Of a stretch of DNA of 12,298 nucleotides, positions 1-7,794 are shown piece by piece. The position numbers were made by a program, and so were the translations under genes. How positions within the stretch are numbered: position 1 is the first letter of the stretch; each line of letters begins with the position of its first letter. The DNA comes from Thioalkalivibrio sp. (lineage in GTDB: Bacteria; Pseudomonadota; Gammaproteobacteria; Ectothiorhodospirales; Ectothiorhodospiraceae): NCBI GenBank assembly GCA_007119005.1, contig SKQM01000131.1:1-12298 (forward strand). Direction: 5' to 3'. The notes beneath the pieces are model-generated. The model was not told the origin of the DNA. It saw nothing but the letters and a program-made list of their open reading frames with translations, and ran no database searches.

Positions 1-1448
1 ACGATTGCGTGCAGCCCGCGGTTGTTGCCCGGGTTCGGCAGCCAGACGGCCCGGGTCATCAGCACCTTGCGGCCCGTCCTCGTGAAAACCACGACCTCGC
101 GTGACCACACTTCGTCGCGCCGGTTCAGGGCATCGCTGATCGCGTCGAAGAACTGGGCGACCAGCGAACACTCGCCGTCGTACTCGGACAGGAAGCGGTT
201 GTGCCCGGCCCACAGGTCGCATTCCAGGATCTGGCAGGCCGCGGTATTCGCGGTGCGCAGGCGCAGGCTGCCATCGAGTGCCAGCACCCCGGAGCGCAGG
301 TGCTGCAGCACGCTCTCCAGGTAGGCGCGCTCGGCATCGAGAAGCCGGCGGTTGCGCTCGGCCTCCTGCCGCGCCTCACTCAAGGTTCGGGTCATTGCGT
401 TGAACGAACGCACCAGGAACCCGAGCTCGTCGTCACGGCTGACCGCGAGCCGGGTGCTGTAGTCGCCGGAAGCGACCAGCCGGGTGCCTTCGGCGAGGTC
501 GGTCACCGGCCGCACCAGGCGACGCGCGACCAGCAGCCCCGCCCAGAGCGCCGCCATCAGCGAAATCGCCAGCGCCAGGGACATGGTGAAGATGAAGCCC
601 TGCTTGATCGGTCCGCGCAGGTAGGCGAACTCGCGGTAGTCGACGAACGCGTCCTGCACCCGCACCGCCAGTGCGCTCATGCGCGGATCGACCGGATAAA
701 CCCCCTGCAGGATGCGGCTGTCCGCGCCCGGCCGGCGGTTGCCCGCGGTCGCGACCACCCGGATCACGAGACTGCCATCCGCCTGTGGCTCGAGACGCGT
801 GAAGGGCTGCCCGGGGCTCATGCGCAGCAGCACGTCGGATCCCGGCGGCGTGGGCAGCCGGCGTACCGGGCTGTCGGTACTGGAGGCGATGATCCGGTTG
901 TTCGCGCCGACCAGCGTCAGCTCCTGTGCACCCATCTGGGCACGCACATCGTTCAGGGCCAGCGGTACCAGCGTCTCCGAGAGATCCTGCAGCTGACCCA
1001 TGATCTCCTGCGTCTCCCGCGCCAGCTGCCGCACCCGCAGATCCAGCGACGAACGCGACAGCTCCAGCGCATCCTCCAGCGCCCCCTCGACCCGGACGTC
1101 GAACCAGGAATCCACGCCCTCGTTCAGAAACTTGAAGGAAAAGTAGTACACCACCGTCACCGGCAAGACCGCGACCAGCATGAAACCGGCCACCAGTCGC
1201 AGCGTGAGCCGGCTTCCGGGCACACCGTCCCGAAACTGCACGATCAGCCGCGAAAACTGGTAGACGATCAACGTACCCAGCGCGACCAGGACCAGCCCGT
1301 GGAAGGCCAGCAGCCACAGGAACAGCTGCTCGAAACGCGCCTGGTTCTGCGCCGCGTCCCCCATCACCACCAGCGAGGCCAGCAGCAGCAGGAACAGCAG
1401 GACCATGCCCAGCAGGCCCCAGGGGAAACGCCTCAGTCCAAAGACCAC
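1..1448 (-). CDS. ntrY: NtrY-like sensor histidine kinase, N-terminal part (partial)
   Basis: Membrane sensor kinase of the NtrY type, expected to phosphorylate an NtrX-like regulator. About 482 residues are visible; the kinase core (HisKA and ATPase domains) lies beyond the left edge. Hydrophobic helices fall near residues 10-29, 42-63 and 84-103. Between helices 2 and 3 is the loop PGSRLTLRLV, typical of NtrY. A periplasmic sensor region follows (about 104-280), then a fourth helix (about 281-302), a HAMP linker (about 303-357, with RPVTDLAEGT) and a PAS domain (from about 377, with SGVLALDGSLRLRTANTAA). I chose the GTG at 1448-1446, which has GGGG 8 bases upstream and overlaps the DUF4390 gene by 16 bases. 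An ATG at 1499 and a GTG at 1457 are also in frame. The family call is firm from architecture; the signal sensed is unknown, and nitrogen control is not shown by the sequence. Confidence 0.85.
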   Translation of the reverse strand, partial: MVFGLRRFPWGLLGMVLLFLLLLASLVVMGDAAQNQARFEQLFLWLLAFHGLVLVALGTLIVYQFSRLIVQFRDGVPGSRLTLRLVAGFMLVAVLPVTVVYYFSFKFLNEGVDSWFDVRVEGALEDALELSRSSLDLRVRQLARETQEIMGQLQDLSETLVPLALNDVRAQMGAQELTLVGANNRIIASSTDSPVRRLPTPPGSDVLLRMSPGQPFTRLEPQADGSLVIRVVATAGNRRPGADSRILQGVYPVDPRMSALAVRVQDAFVDYREFAYLRGPIKQGFIFTMSLALAISLMAALWAGLLVARRLVRPVTDLAEGTRLVASGDYSTRLAVSRDDELGFLVRSFNAMTRTLSEARQEAERNRRLLDAERAYLESVLQHLRSGVLALDGSLRLRTANTAACQILECDLWAGHNRFLSEYDGECSLVAQFFDAISDALNRRDEVWSREVVVFTRTGRKVLMTRAVWLPNPGNNRGLHAI

Positions 1449-1984
1449 CGATACCACCCCAGTCGTGTCACGTAGGCGCCGCGCAGCCGCGCATCCCATT
1501 GCAAAGGCAGCGGCAGTGCCGCGTGATCCACCAGCACCCGCGTGGCCAGCGTGTAATCGCGCCCGGGACGCAAAGAAGCGCGGTCCAGGTCCAGCACCAC
1601 GCGCCCGAGGCGTCGCGCCAGGACCTCGAGTGCATCACCCAGGGTCGGCGCGAGCTCGATCTTCTGCCGCTGGAGATCGGTCACCGCGTAGTGCCGGCTG
1701 AGCGCGTAGTACTCGAGACGCACGGCCCGGGTCTGCGCCATGACCGTGCGCTCACCGATGATCCCGCGCCGGTACTCCAGCCGCACCTCGGAGACGAAAT
1801 CCACGCCCACCCCGTTCGCCAGCGCGTCGAGCAGTACCTCGGGCAGGTCCATGTCCAGCTGCACGCGCACCAGCAGCCGGTGCTCGTCCTGCCAGATGTG
1901 ATCGGCGTGCCGGATCTCGGCTGCCATCGTCGCCGATGGCAGCAGCAGCATCAAGGCGAGCAGTCCCGCGAACAGCGCGCGCAC
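1433..1984 (-). CDS. DUF4390 family exported protein
   Basis: Protein of 183 residues with no established biochemical function; it looks like the DUF4390 family, which often sits beside NtrYX-type kinase genes. The first 21 residues or so form a Sec signal peptide (one Arg, then the hydrophobic run ALFAGLLALMLLLPSA, with a likely cut after ATMA), so the mature protein of about 162 residues should be periplasmic. The body has alternating charged and hydrophobic strands and no catalytic motif that I recognise; the C-terminus is LGWYRWSLD. The GTG start at 1984 lies 4 bases after the rsmB stop and has AGGA 8 bases upstream. The reading frame stays open further upstream, but only as a shadow inside rsmB. 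Its position directly before and overlapping the kinase gene suggests a shared job, perhaps as a periplasmic partner of the sensor; this is inference. Confidence 0.85.
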   Translation of the reverse strand: MRALFAGLLALMLLLPSATMAAEIRHADHIWQDEHRLLVRVQLDMDLPEVLLDALANGVGVDFVSEVRLEYRRGIIGERTVMAQTRAVRLEYYALSRHYAVTDLQRQKIELAPTLGDALEVLARRLGRVVLDLDRASLRPGRDYTLATRVLVDHAALPLPLQWDARLRGAYVTRLGWYRWSLD

Positions 1985-1988
1985 CGGG

Positions 1989-3308
1989 TCAGTCCTGCCG
2001 TTCGAGCAGCGCATAGAAGAAGCCATCCATGCCCGAGGTTCCGAGGGCGATGGCCCGACCCACCTCGCGATCGATGCCGCCGGGAAAATCCAGCGCGACG
2101 GCGCGGGCATTGGGGTTCCCGGCCAGCCAGGCCTGGACCACCGCCTCGTTCTCCGCGCGCAGCAGCGAACACGTCGCGTACAGCAGCCGCCCTCCGGATC
2201 GCAGCAGGCCCCAGGCGGCCGTGAGCAGCTCACCCTGACGCACGGCGAGGTCGGCAATGTCTCCCGGGCGCCGCAGCAGCTTGATATCGGGATGCCGGCG
2301 GATCACGCCGGTCGCGGAGCAGGGGACGTCGAGCAGGATCGCATCGAAGGGCTGCCCGTCCCACCAGACCTCCGGATCGGCAAGATCGCCGATCTGCATG
2401 CGCACCGGGTAACCCAACCGGCGCAGGTTGTCGCGTACCAGGCCGAGACGGCCGCCGTCGACGTCCAGCGCGAGCAGGTCCAGCTCGCCACCGGCACACT
2501 CGAGCAGGTGCCCCGTCTTGCCGCCGGGCGCCGCGCAGGCGTCCAGCACCCGGTCTCCGGCCCGCGGGGCCAATAGCAAGGCCGCCCACTGCGCCGCCGC
2601 ATCCTGCACCGAGACCAGACCCTCGGCGAAACCGGGAAGATCCTGCACATCCATCGGCTCGGCCAGGGTCAGCGCGCAGGGCACCAGCGGATGCGGCTCT
2701 GCGGCACAGCCCTGCTGCATCAGCCGTTCCCGCAGCTCCTCACGCGAGATCCGCGCGAGATTCACCCGCAGGGTCATCGGCGCCGGGTCGGTGGAGGCCT
2801 GCAGCACCGCCTCCCACTGGTCGGGGAAGGCATCGCGGATCCCGGCGATCAGCCATGACGGACAGGCATGGCGCGAGACCGGGCTGCGATCCATCACCAC
2901 CGTCAGTTCCTCGCGCTCGCGCAGCGCGCGCCGGAGCAGTGCGTTCACCAGCCCCACGGAGCCCGGTCGCTGCACGGTGCGGGCAAGCTCTGCCGTCTCC
3001 CGTACGGCCGCGTGGTCCGGTGTGCCGAAGTGAAAGATCTCGGCCAGTCCCTGGCACAGCAGAACGCGGATCACTGCGTCCCGCGGCTTCAGCGGCCGTT
3101 CCAGCATGCCCTCGACCATCGCCTCCAGGCGGATGTACCAGCGCACGGTCGCGTAGGCCAGCGCGCGGCTCCACGCGGCTTCGCGCGCCGGCAGGTCACG
3201 GGTCTCGTCTGCCAGCGCCACGGTCAGGGACTCGCCCTTCAGGATCACCCGGCTCAGGGCCGCGAGGCACTGCCGGCGCGGAATCCAGCCGGTCCGCCCG
3301 CCTCTCAC
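1989..3308 (-). CDS. rsmB: 16S rRNA (cytosine-967-C5)-methyltransferase RsmB
   Basis: Uses S-adenosylmethionine to make m5C967 in 16S rRNA before the small subunit is finished. The 439 residues (E. coli about 429) start with a NusB-like RNA-binding domain (about 10-140, with [12 protein letters not shown]), followed by a linker and a Rossmann methyltransferase domain. The SAM loop is [13 protein letters not shown] at about 251-264. The two conserved cysteines are C330 in [17 protein letters not shown] and C380 in YATCS; by family knowledge the TCS cysteine is the nucleophile and the PCS cysteine helps release the product. The end, [14 protein letters not shown], is the usual C-terminal signature. 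The GTG start overlaps the fmt stop as GTGA and has GGAG 7 bases upstream. All key residues are present and the gene looks intact. Confidence 0.97.
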   Translation of the reverse strand: MRGGRTGWIPRRQCLAALSRVILKGESLTVALADETRDLPAREAAWSRALAYATVRWYIRLEAMVEGMLERPLKPRDAVIRVLLCQGLAEIFHFGTPDHAAVRETAELARTVQRPGSVGLVNALLRRALREREELTVVMDRSPVSRHACPSWLIAGIRDAFPDQWEAVLQASTDPAPMTLRVNLARISREELRERLMQQGCAAEPHPLVPCALTLAEPMDVQDLPGFAEGLVSVQDAAAQWAALLLAPRAGDRVLDACAAPGGKTGHLLECAGGELDLLALDVDGGRLGLVRDNLRRLGYPVRMQIGDLADPEVWWDGQPFDAILLDVPCSATGVIRRHPDIKLLRRPGDIADLAVRQGELLTAAWGLLRSGGRLLYATCSLLRAENEAVVQAWLAGNPNARAVALDFPGGIDREVGRAIALGTSGMDGFFYALLERQD

Positions 3309-4258
3309 CCGCCGTCTCCAAGCCGGCGACCGGGCAGCACTTCACCGTGTGCCCAGGCACTCGCGGGTATCGGCTTGCGCCCCGGCAGCTGCACCACCAG
3401 CAGCCGCAGCAGACCCTCGCCGGTGGCGACGTCGACACCGCCCGGTCCGGTCGCGACGATCGTACCCGGAGCGACGGCCCCTTCCACAGGCGTCCCCAGC
3501 ACTTTTGCGCGGTGAATCCGCAGGACCCGGTCACCGAAGCGGGTCTGCGCAACCGGCCAGGGGTCGAAGGCACGCACGCGGCGACCGATCTGGACCGCCG
3601 GCTCGTTCCAGTCCGCCCAGGCCTCGTCCTTCTCGATCTTGTGCGCGTAGACCACGCCTGCCTCGGGCTGCGGCTGCGGCTGCAGACGGCCGTCGAGAAT
3701 CGCGTCGAGACGGTCCAGCAGCAAAGTGGCACCCATTGCCGCAAGGCGGTCGTGAACGACGGAAGCGGTCGGGTCGTCGTCCAGCGGCAGGTGCTCGCAG
3801 GCATAGACGGGCCCGGTGTCCAACCCCGCTTCCATGCGCATCAGGCAGACACCCGTCTCGGCGTCCCCGGCGAGGATCGCCCGCTGGATGGGCGCGGCCC
3901 CCCGCCAGCGCGGTAGCAGCGAGGCGTGAATGTTCAACCCCCCGGACGCCGGGATGTCCAGCACGGCACGGGGCAGGATCAGCCCGTACGCCGCCACGAT
4001 CAGGACGGTCGGCTCCAACTGCTGCAGTTCGGCCTGTGCCTGCGCGGATTTCAGCGAGGTGGGCTGCAGCACCGGAATCCCTGCGCCCTCGGCAACCCGC
4101 TTCACCGGACTCGGCGTCAACCTGCGCCCCCGCCCCGCAGGACGATCCGGCTGCGTGTACACCGCCACAGGCCGACGCCCCGAGGCGATCAGCGCCTCGA
4201 GAGCGGGAACCGCAAACTCCGGGGTTCCGGCGTAGACGATGCGCCGGTCCGCGGCCAT
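3305..4258 (-). CDS. fmt: Methionyl-tRNA formyltransferase
   Basis: Transfers a formyl group from 10-formyl-tetrahydrofolate to Met-tRNA(fMet), allowing initiation. It has 317 residues, the normal length. The N-terminal Rossmann domain starts [17 protein letters not shown]. The catalytic triad is N109 and H111 (in [20 protein letters not shown], the folate-binding motif) and D147 (GLDTGPV). The C-terminal OB-like domain contains [21 protein letters not shown] and a GEVLPG-type end. I prefer the ATG at 4258, which shares one base with the def stop (TGATG); a TTG one codon earlier is possible but weaker. No Shine-Dalgarno sequence is seen before this start, and a strong hairpin sits immediately upstream, so expression probably depends on ribosomes finishing def. 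A QP repeat at residues 193-198 lies in the interdomain linker. Confidence 0.97.
   Translation of the reverse strand: MAADRRIVYAGTPEFAVPALEALIASGRRPVAVYTQPDRPAGRGRRLTPSPVKRVAEGAGIPVLQPTSLKSAQAQAELQQLEPTVLIVAAYGLILPRAVLDIPASGGLNIHASLLPRWRGAAPIQRAILAGDAETGVCLMRMEAGLDTGPVYACEHLPLDDDPTASVVHDRLAAMGATLLLDRLDAILDGRLQPQPQPEAGVVYAHKIEKDEAWADWNEPAVQIGRRVRAFDPWPVAQTRFGDRVLRIHRAKVLGTPVEGAVAPGTIVATGPGGVDVATGEGLLRLLVVQLPGRKPIPASAWAHGEVLPGRRLGDGG
3666..3683 (+). repeat. Three tandem GGCTGC hexamers in fmt
   Basis: Three perfect copies of GGCTGC on the plus strand encode alternating Gln-Pro (residues 193-198) in the linker between the catalytic and OB domains of Fmt. A gain or loss of one unit would keep the reading frame, so the number could vary between strains. 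It is short and may be simple coding drift in GC-rich DNA. Confidence 0.8.
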
Positions 4259-4800
4259 CAATGGCCGGCTGCGGAGCCGGCCAGCGCCGGACTGCCGGAC
4301 GGCGCCCTCGCTGCCTGCTTTTCCAGCTTCTTGCGGATGCGATTGCGCTTCAGCGTGGAGAGGTAGTCCACGAACAGCTTGCCGTCGAGGTGGTCGATTT
4401 CGTGCTGGATGCAGACTGCCAGAAGGCCGTCCACCTCCATCTCGAAGGCTTCGCCGTCGCGGTTCAGCGCGCGCACACGGATCCGCTCGGCCCGGCGCAC
4501 GGTTTCGTAGAAACCCGGAACGGACAGACAGCCCTCGTCCATCTCCTCTTCCCCATCGCGGCTCAGAATCTCGGGATTGATCAGGCAGTGGGGGGCGCTC
4601 TGGTCATCCGACACGTCGGCGACCAGAATCCTCTTCTGCACATTGATCTGCGTGGCCGCAAGCCCGATGCCGGGCGCCGCATACATGGTCTCGAACATGT
4701 CGTCAACCAATCCGCGCACGGAATCGTCCACCTGTTCCACCGGACGCGCACGGAGCCGAAGGCGCGGATCCGGAAAGTGAAGGATTTCTCTAAGTGCCAT
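4258..4800 (-). CDS. def: Peptide deformylase
   Basis: Metal hydrolase that removes the formyl group from the N-terminal methionine of new proteins as they leave the ribosome. It has 180 residues. All three signature motifs are present: GIGLAATQ at 44-51, EGCLS at 89-93 and QHEIDHLDG at 132-140. The metal ligands are C91, H133 and H137, with E134 as catalytic base. The start is [14 protein letters not shown], the usual N-terminus. The ATG has GAGG 8 bases upstream (4809-4812). The C-terminus has an Ala/Gly/Ser-rich extension of roughly 15 residues after the conserved end; its DNA forms the hairpin at 4262-4283. This is the first gene of the leftward operon and is followed by fmt with a one-base overlap, the classic def-fmt pair. 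Confidence 0.98.
   Translation of the reverse strand: MALREILHFPDPRLRLRARPVEQVDDSVRGLVDDMFETMYAAPGIGLAATQINVQKRILVADVSDDQSAPHCLINPEILSRDGEEEMDEGCLSVPGFYETVRRAERIRVRALNRDGEAFEMEVDGLLAVCIQHEIDHLDGKLFVDYLSTLKRNRIRKKLEKQAARAPSGSPALAGSAAGH
4262..4283 (-). promoter_or_regulatory. Strong hairpin at the def-fmt junction, over the fmt start
   Basis: In the leftward transcript, TGGCCGGCT and AGCCGGCCA form a perfect 9-bp stem around the 4-base loop CCGC. The stem ends three bases before the fmt ATG, exactly where a ribosome-binding site would be. No T-run follows, so it is not a rho-independent terminator. A second, weaker inverted repeat (GCGCCG / CGGCGC, 4284-4305) lies next to it. The pairing is seen directly; a role in coupling fmt translation to def is inference. 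Confidence 0.5.
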
Positions 4801-5073
4801 CGTTAAAACCTCGATCTCTCATACTGTGCCGGCGCGATTTTTCTGCTAACTTCTATGCGGGTGCCATACCGCCGCCGGGCCGTATTTGCAGTATATTGGG
4901 TCATCGGTTCATTTTACGAGAGAACCGGGCGTGGACACGGACACTGCGGTGTCGGTATCCGGGCCGAACGATGAGACAGCGGCGGATGACAGGAATTCGC
5001 CGTACAGGGCGAGCAGGCGCGACGATGGAACGCATCGTCCAGGCGCCACGGGGACATGAACAGGGGGAAAGCG
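4801..5073. promoter_or_regulatory. Divergent intergenic region, likely promoters for both operons
   Basis: The only sizeable gap between divergent genes (273 bases), and AT-richer than the rest at about 4801-4920. On the minus strand, TATACT (4891-4896) is a good -10 match, but I see no good -35; it would give a def leader of about 85 bases. On the plus strand, TTGCAG (4886-4891) is a weak -35 candidate with only a poor -10 (CATTTT, 4910-4915). The def ribosome site (GAGG, 4809-4812) and the LysM-gene site (AGGGGG, 5062-5067) are clear. No known riboswitch, operator or small RNA was recognised. Exact promoter positions are uncertain. Confidence 0.45.
5021..5039 (+). repeat. 7-bp inverted repeat in the LysM-gene leader
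   Basis: GACGATG and CATCGTC pair perfectly around a 5-base loop (GAACG), about 22 bases upstream of the ribosome site of the LysM gene. No T-run follows. It could be an mRNA stem-loop or a protein-binding site, or chance. Confidence 0.4.
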
Positions 5074-6168
5074 ATGTTGGATGCAAGGGCTGCAGCAAGC
5101 GTGCGCCACACGGCCGTCGTTGTCCTGTTGGCGCTGGGACTGGTCGCCTGCGCGACCGCACCCGAACCGGCCGCACCGGAACCGGTGCTGGCGCCGGAAC
5201 CGCCGGCGGCAACAGCCCCGGATCCCGCACCGGGACCGGTACTGCGCCCCGCCGCACCGACGCAGTACGTGGTGCAGGAGGGCGATACGCTGTGGAGCAT
5301 CGCCAATGTCTTCCTGCGCGACCCCTGGTACTGGTCGGAGATCTGGCTGGTGAACCCGCAGGTGCGAAACCCGCACCTGATCTACCCCGGCGACGTGCTC
5401 AGCATTCATTTCATCGACGGCCGTCCGCATGTGATGGTTGATCTCGGTCCGCGCATCCGGATCGAGGCGCTGGACGAAGAGCCCTTCCCGATCGCTGCGC
5501 TGCAGCCCTTCATGTTCCGGGCGCGCGTGGTCGACGAGGAGACCCTTGCGCAGGCACCGTACATCGTGGCGGCTCAGGACGAGCGCGTACTATTCGGCCC
5601 GGGCGACCAGGTCTACGTGCGCAACGCACCCGATGCCGAGCAGTACGATCTTTACCAGCTGGTGCGCAGGGACCGCATGCTGATCGACCCGGTGACCGGG
5701 GAGGAACTGGGCGTCGCGACGATCCCGGTCGGCGAAGCCGAGATCCTGCGCGGCGGCGAGATCGCGACCGCACTGATCAGTAGCGGCCGACGTGAAGCCC
5801 TGCGTGGCGATCGCCTGATCGGTTTCGACGACGATCCCGACCTGCTGTTCGACATCAGCAATCCGCCGCCGGGCCTGGAAGGTCAGGTGATCATGCTCTT
5901 CGACGCGATCAGCCAGATCGGCCGGTATCAGGCCGCCGTGATCAACCGCGGGGAACGCGAGGGCGTGAGCGACGGGCAGGTGTTCGCGCTGTGGGAGGCC
6001 GGGCGCACCGCCGTCGACCCTGTAAGCGCACGCAACGATGTCGTGCAGTTGCCCGAAGAGCAGGTGGGCATGCTGATGGTGTTCCGTACCTTCGAGAAGG
6101 TCGCCTACGGCCTCGTGATCGAATCCACCCGACCCATCCGTGAAGGGTTCAAGGTCCGACACCCCTGA
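5074..6168 (+). CDS. tsaP: LysM-domain lipoprotein, TsaP-like
   Basis: Predicted envelope protein of 364 residues that binds peptidoglycan. Residues 1-25 are a signal peptide ending in the lipobox LVAC, so C26 should carry the lipid; Ala at +2 favours the outer membrane. A Pro/Ala/Glu-rich linker follows (27-62), then one LysM domain (65-111, YVVQEGDTLWSIA to NPHLIYPGDVLSI). The C-terminal 250 residues are a conserved all-beta-looking region without catalytic motifs. In Pseudomonas the gene between def and dprA encodes TsaP, a LysM plus FlgT-like protein that anchors the type IV pilus secretin PilQ; same place and same layout support orthology here, but no pilus genes are in the window. The ATG at 5074 is chosen for AGGGGG 6 bases upstream; an ATG at 5056 has no properly spaced site. 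A generic LysM lipoprotein is the fallback. Confidence 0.8.
   Translation: MLDARAAASVRHTAVVVLLALGLVACATAPEPAAPEPVLAPEPPAATAPDPAPGPVLRPAAPTQYVVQEGDTLWSIANVFLRDPWYWSEIWLVNPQVRNPHLIYPGDVLSIHFIDGRPHVMVDLGPRIRIEALDEEPFPIAALQPFMFRARVVDEETLAQAPYIVAAQDERVLFGPGDQVYVRNAPDAEQYDLYQLVRRDRMLIDPVTGEELGVATIPVGEAEILRGGEIATALISSGRREALRGDRLIGFDDDPDLLFDISNPPPGLEGQVIMLFDAISQIGRYQAAVINRGEREGVSDGQVFALWEAGRTAVDPVSARNDVVQLPEEQVGMLMVFRTFEKVAYGLVIESTRPIREGFKVRHP
5155..5260 (+). repeat. Low-complexity Pro/Ala/Glu linker with small inverted repeats
   Basis: This stretch encodes the APEP-rich spacer between the lipid anchor and the LysM domain. Imperfect CACCGGAACCGG-like units recur, including the inverted repeat GCACCGG-AA-CCGGTGC at 5173-5188. 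The repeats probably arise from alternating Pro (CCG) and Ala/Glu codons rather than from a separate element. Confidence 0.5.
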
Positions 6169-7312
6169 GCTGACCGAGAAAGGGCCGAGGGAACGGCTGC
6201 GCGACTGGCTCCGCCTGCTGCACACGCCCGGACTTGGCCCGCGGCGTGTCGCTCGGCTCCTGGAAGCCTTTGGAACGCCGGCAGCCGCACTGCAGGCCGA
6301 CGCCAGGGCCTGGGCGGCGGCTGGCGCGGGTGGCACGCCCTGCGCGGGAGAGGACGTCGCCTTGCGCGAGGCCGGCGTGGACGCCGATCTCCAGTGGCTG
6401 CAGCGCGATTCCCGGCATTCCATCCTGACGCGGGACGATCCGGGCTACCCGCCCCTGCTGGCACAGCTACCCGATCCGCCACCGGCGCTGTACCTCGTCG
6501 GAGACCCCGCGATGCTGCACCGGCCCCAGATCGCGGTGGTCGGCAGCCGCGAGGCGACGCCCCAGGGTCTGCGCACGGCCGAGCGCTTCGCCAGCGCGCT
6601 TGCGGCGGCCGGACTCACCGTGACCAGCGGGCTCGCGCGCGGCATCGACGCGGCCGCTCATCACGGCGCGTTGTCGGGTCCCGGCGGCAGCACCGTGGCC
6701 GTGGTGGCCACCGGCCCGGACCGGGTCTACCCGTCGGTGCACCGGCGTCTCGCCCACCGCATCGCAGACCAGGGACTGGTGGTCTCCCTCTGGCCGGTAG
6801 GCACCGTGGCCCGCTCCGGCCACTTTCCCCAGCGCAACCGGGTGATCAGCGGGCTGGCGCTCGGCACGCTCGTGGTCGAGGCGGCGCTGCGCAGTGGCTC
6901 GCTGATCACTGCCCGGCTGGCCGCCGAGCAGGGCCGTTCGGTCTACGCGGTACCCGGATCGATCCTCAGCCCGGTCAGCCGGGGCTGTCACCGACTGATT
7001 CAGGAGGGCGCACAACTGGTGGAGTCACCCGACGACGTCCTCGAGGACCTTGCCGAGTGGCTCGGTGTGGGCGGCCGACCCAAGGGTGCGGAGCTGCCGC
7101 CCGAGGATGCCGCAAGCCTCGACCCCGAACAGGAGCGGGTGCTGACGCTGATGGGATTCGATCCGGTCGGGCTGGAGGAATTGCTGCAGCGCACCGGATT
7201 GACCGTGGAGGCGCTTTCCTCCATTCTGGTTTTACTGGAACTCAATGGCCGCGTGGCCTCACTCAGCCACGGGCGCTACCAGCGCCTCGATGCAGGACCG
7301 CCCACGACATGA
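6140..7312 (+). CDS. dprA: DNA-processing protein DprA (Smf)
   Basis: Binds incoming single-stranded DNA and loads RecA during natural transformation. It has 390 residues. An N-terminal helix-hairpin-like segment (about 20-60, with PGLGPRRVARLLEAFG) precedes the Rossmann core: IAVVGSREAT from 131, SGLARGIDAAAHHGAL from 163, DRVYP, FPQRNRVISG from 229, and EAALRSGSLITARLAAEQGR to AVPGS. A winged-helix domain (about 333-385) ends the protein. The usual SEF/SEY motif before the nucleotide loop reads SLWP (216-219), losing the common Glu. The GTG at 6140 has no ribosome site and overlaps the LysM gene by 29 bases, but it is the only ATG, GTG or TTG in frame before the conserved domain, so coupled translation is likely. 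The smg start overlaps the dprA stop. Confidence 0.95.
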   Translation: MKGSRSDTPELTEKGPRERLRDWLRLLHTPGLGPRRVARLLEAFGTPAAALQADARAWAAAGAGGTPCAGEDVALREAGVDADLQWLQRDSRHSILTRDDPGYPPLLAQLPDPPPALYLVGDPAMLHRPQIAVVGSREATPQGLRTAERFASALAAAGLTVTSGLARGIDAAAHHGALSGPGGSTVAVVATGPDRVYPSVHRRLAHRIADQGLVVSLWPVGTVARSGHFPQRNRVISGLALGTLVVEAALRSGSLITARLAAEQGRSVYAVPGSILSPVSRGCHRLIQEGAQLVESPDDVLEDLAEWLGVGGRPKGAELPPEDAASLDPEQERVLTLMGFDPVGLEELLQRTGLTVEALSSILVLLELNGRVASLSHGRYQRLDAGPPTT

Positions 7313-7794
7313 AAGAAAACGTGCTGGACGTGCTGATGTACCTGTTCGAGCACTACATGGACGACGACAACGACAGCGAACCCGATCGGCATGATCTCCA
7401 GGCGCGTTTGCACGAGGCCGGCTTTCCCTCGTCCGAGATCGACCGGGCGCTGGGCTGGCTGGACCGCCTCGTAAGCGAGGAGCCGGTCGCCGCGCGTGTC
7501 GGCTCCGAGGCTGCGCAGCGCGTCTATACCCTCGAGGAGCAGCACCGGCTGAATACCGAGTCCCGCGGTTTTCTGGTCTTTCTCGAACAGAACGGCCTGT
7601 TGACTGCAGGTACCCGGGAACTGGTGATCGACCGGGTGATGGAGCTGGACGCCGAGGAGATCGACCTCGACCAGTTGAAGTGGGTGGTACTGATGGTGCT
7701 GTTCAACCAGCCCGACGACAACATCGCCTACTCGCGCCTCGAGGAGGTGGTGATGGCGGAGAGCGTACCGGCGCTGACCGATTATCTGCACTGA
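7309..7794 (+). CDS. smg: Smg family protein (DUF494)
   Basis: Protein of 161 residues matching E. coli Smg (about 157) over its length. Visible hallmarks are DVLMYLFEHYMD at the start, AGFPSSEIDRALGWLDRL, RVYTLEEQHRL, SRGFLVFLEQNGLL, TRELVIDRVMELD and LDQLKWVVLMVLFNQP. It is acidic and all-helical in appearance, with no signal peptide, membrane helix or catalytic motif, so it should be cytoplasmic. The molecular function of the family is not established. The ATG overlaps the dprA stop as ATGA, and topA follows 137 bases later; this dprA-smg-topA or dprA-smg-zinc-ribbon arrangement recurs in Gammaproteobacteria and hints at a link to DNA handling, which is only guilt by association. Confidence 0.93.
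   Translation: MKENVLDVLMYLFEHYMDDDNDSEPDRHDLQARLHEAGFPSSEIDRALGWLDRLVSEEPVAARVGSEAAQRVYTLEEQHRLNTESRGFLVFLEQNGLLTAGTRELVIDRVMELDAEEIDLDQLKWVVLMVLFNQPDDNIAYSRLEEVVMAESVPALTDYLH

Noticed and set aside
201..1475. 424-codon plus-strand frame opposite the kinase gene
   Set aside because: Gln/Arg/His-rich translation without a recognisable domain, opposite a clear NtrY-like protein; an antisense shadow.
3349..4806. 485-codon plus-strand frame opposite fmt and def
   Set aside because: Arg/Pro/Ala-rich composition and complete overlap with two intact enzymes in their correct frames.
5056..5073. Earlier ATG for the LysM gene
   Set aside because: No properly spaced ribosome site, whereas the ATG at 5074 has AGGGGG six bases upstream and gives a standard lipoprotein signal peptide.
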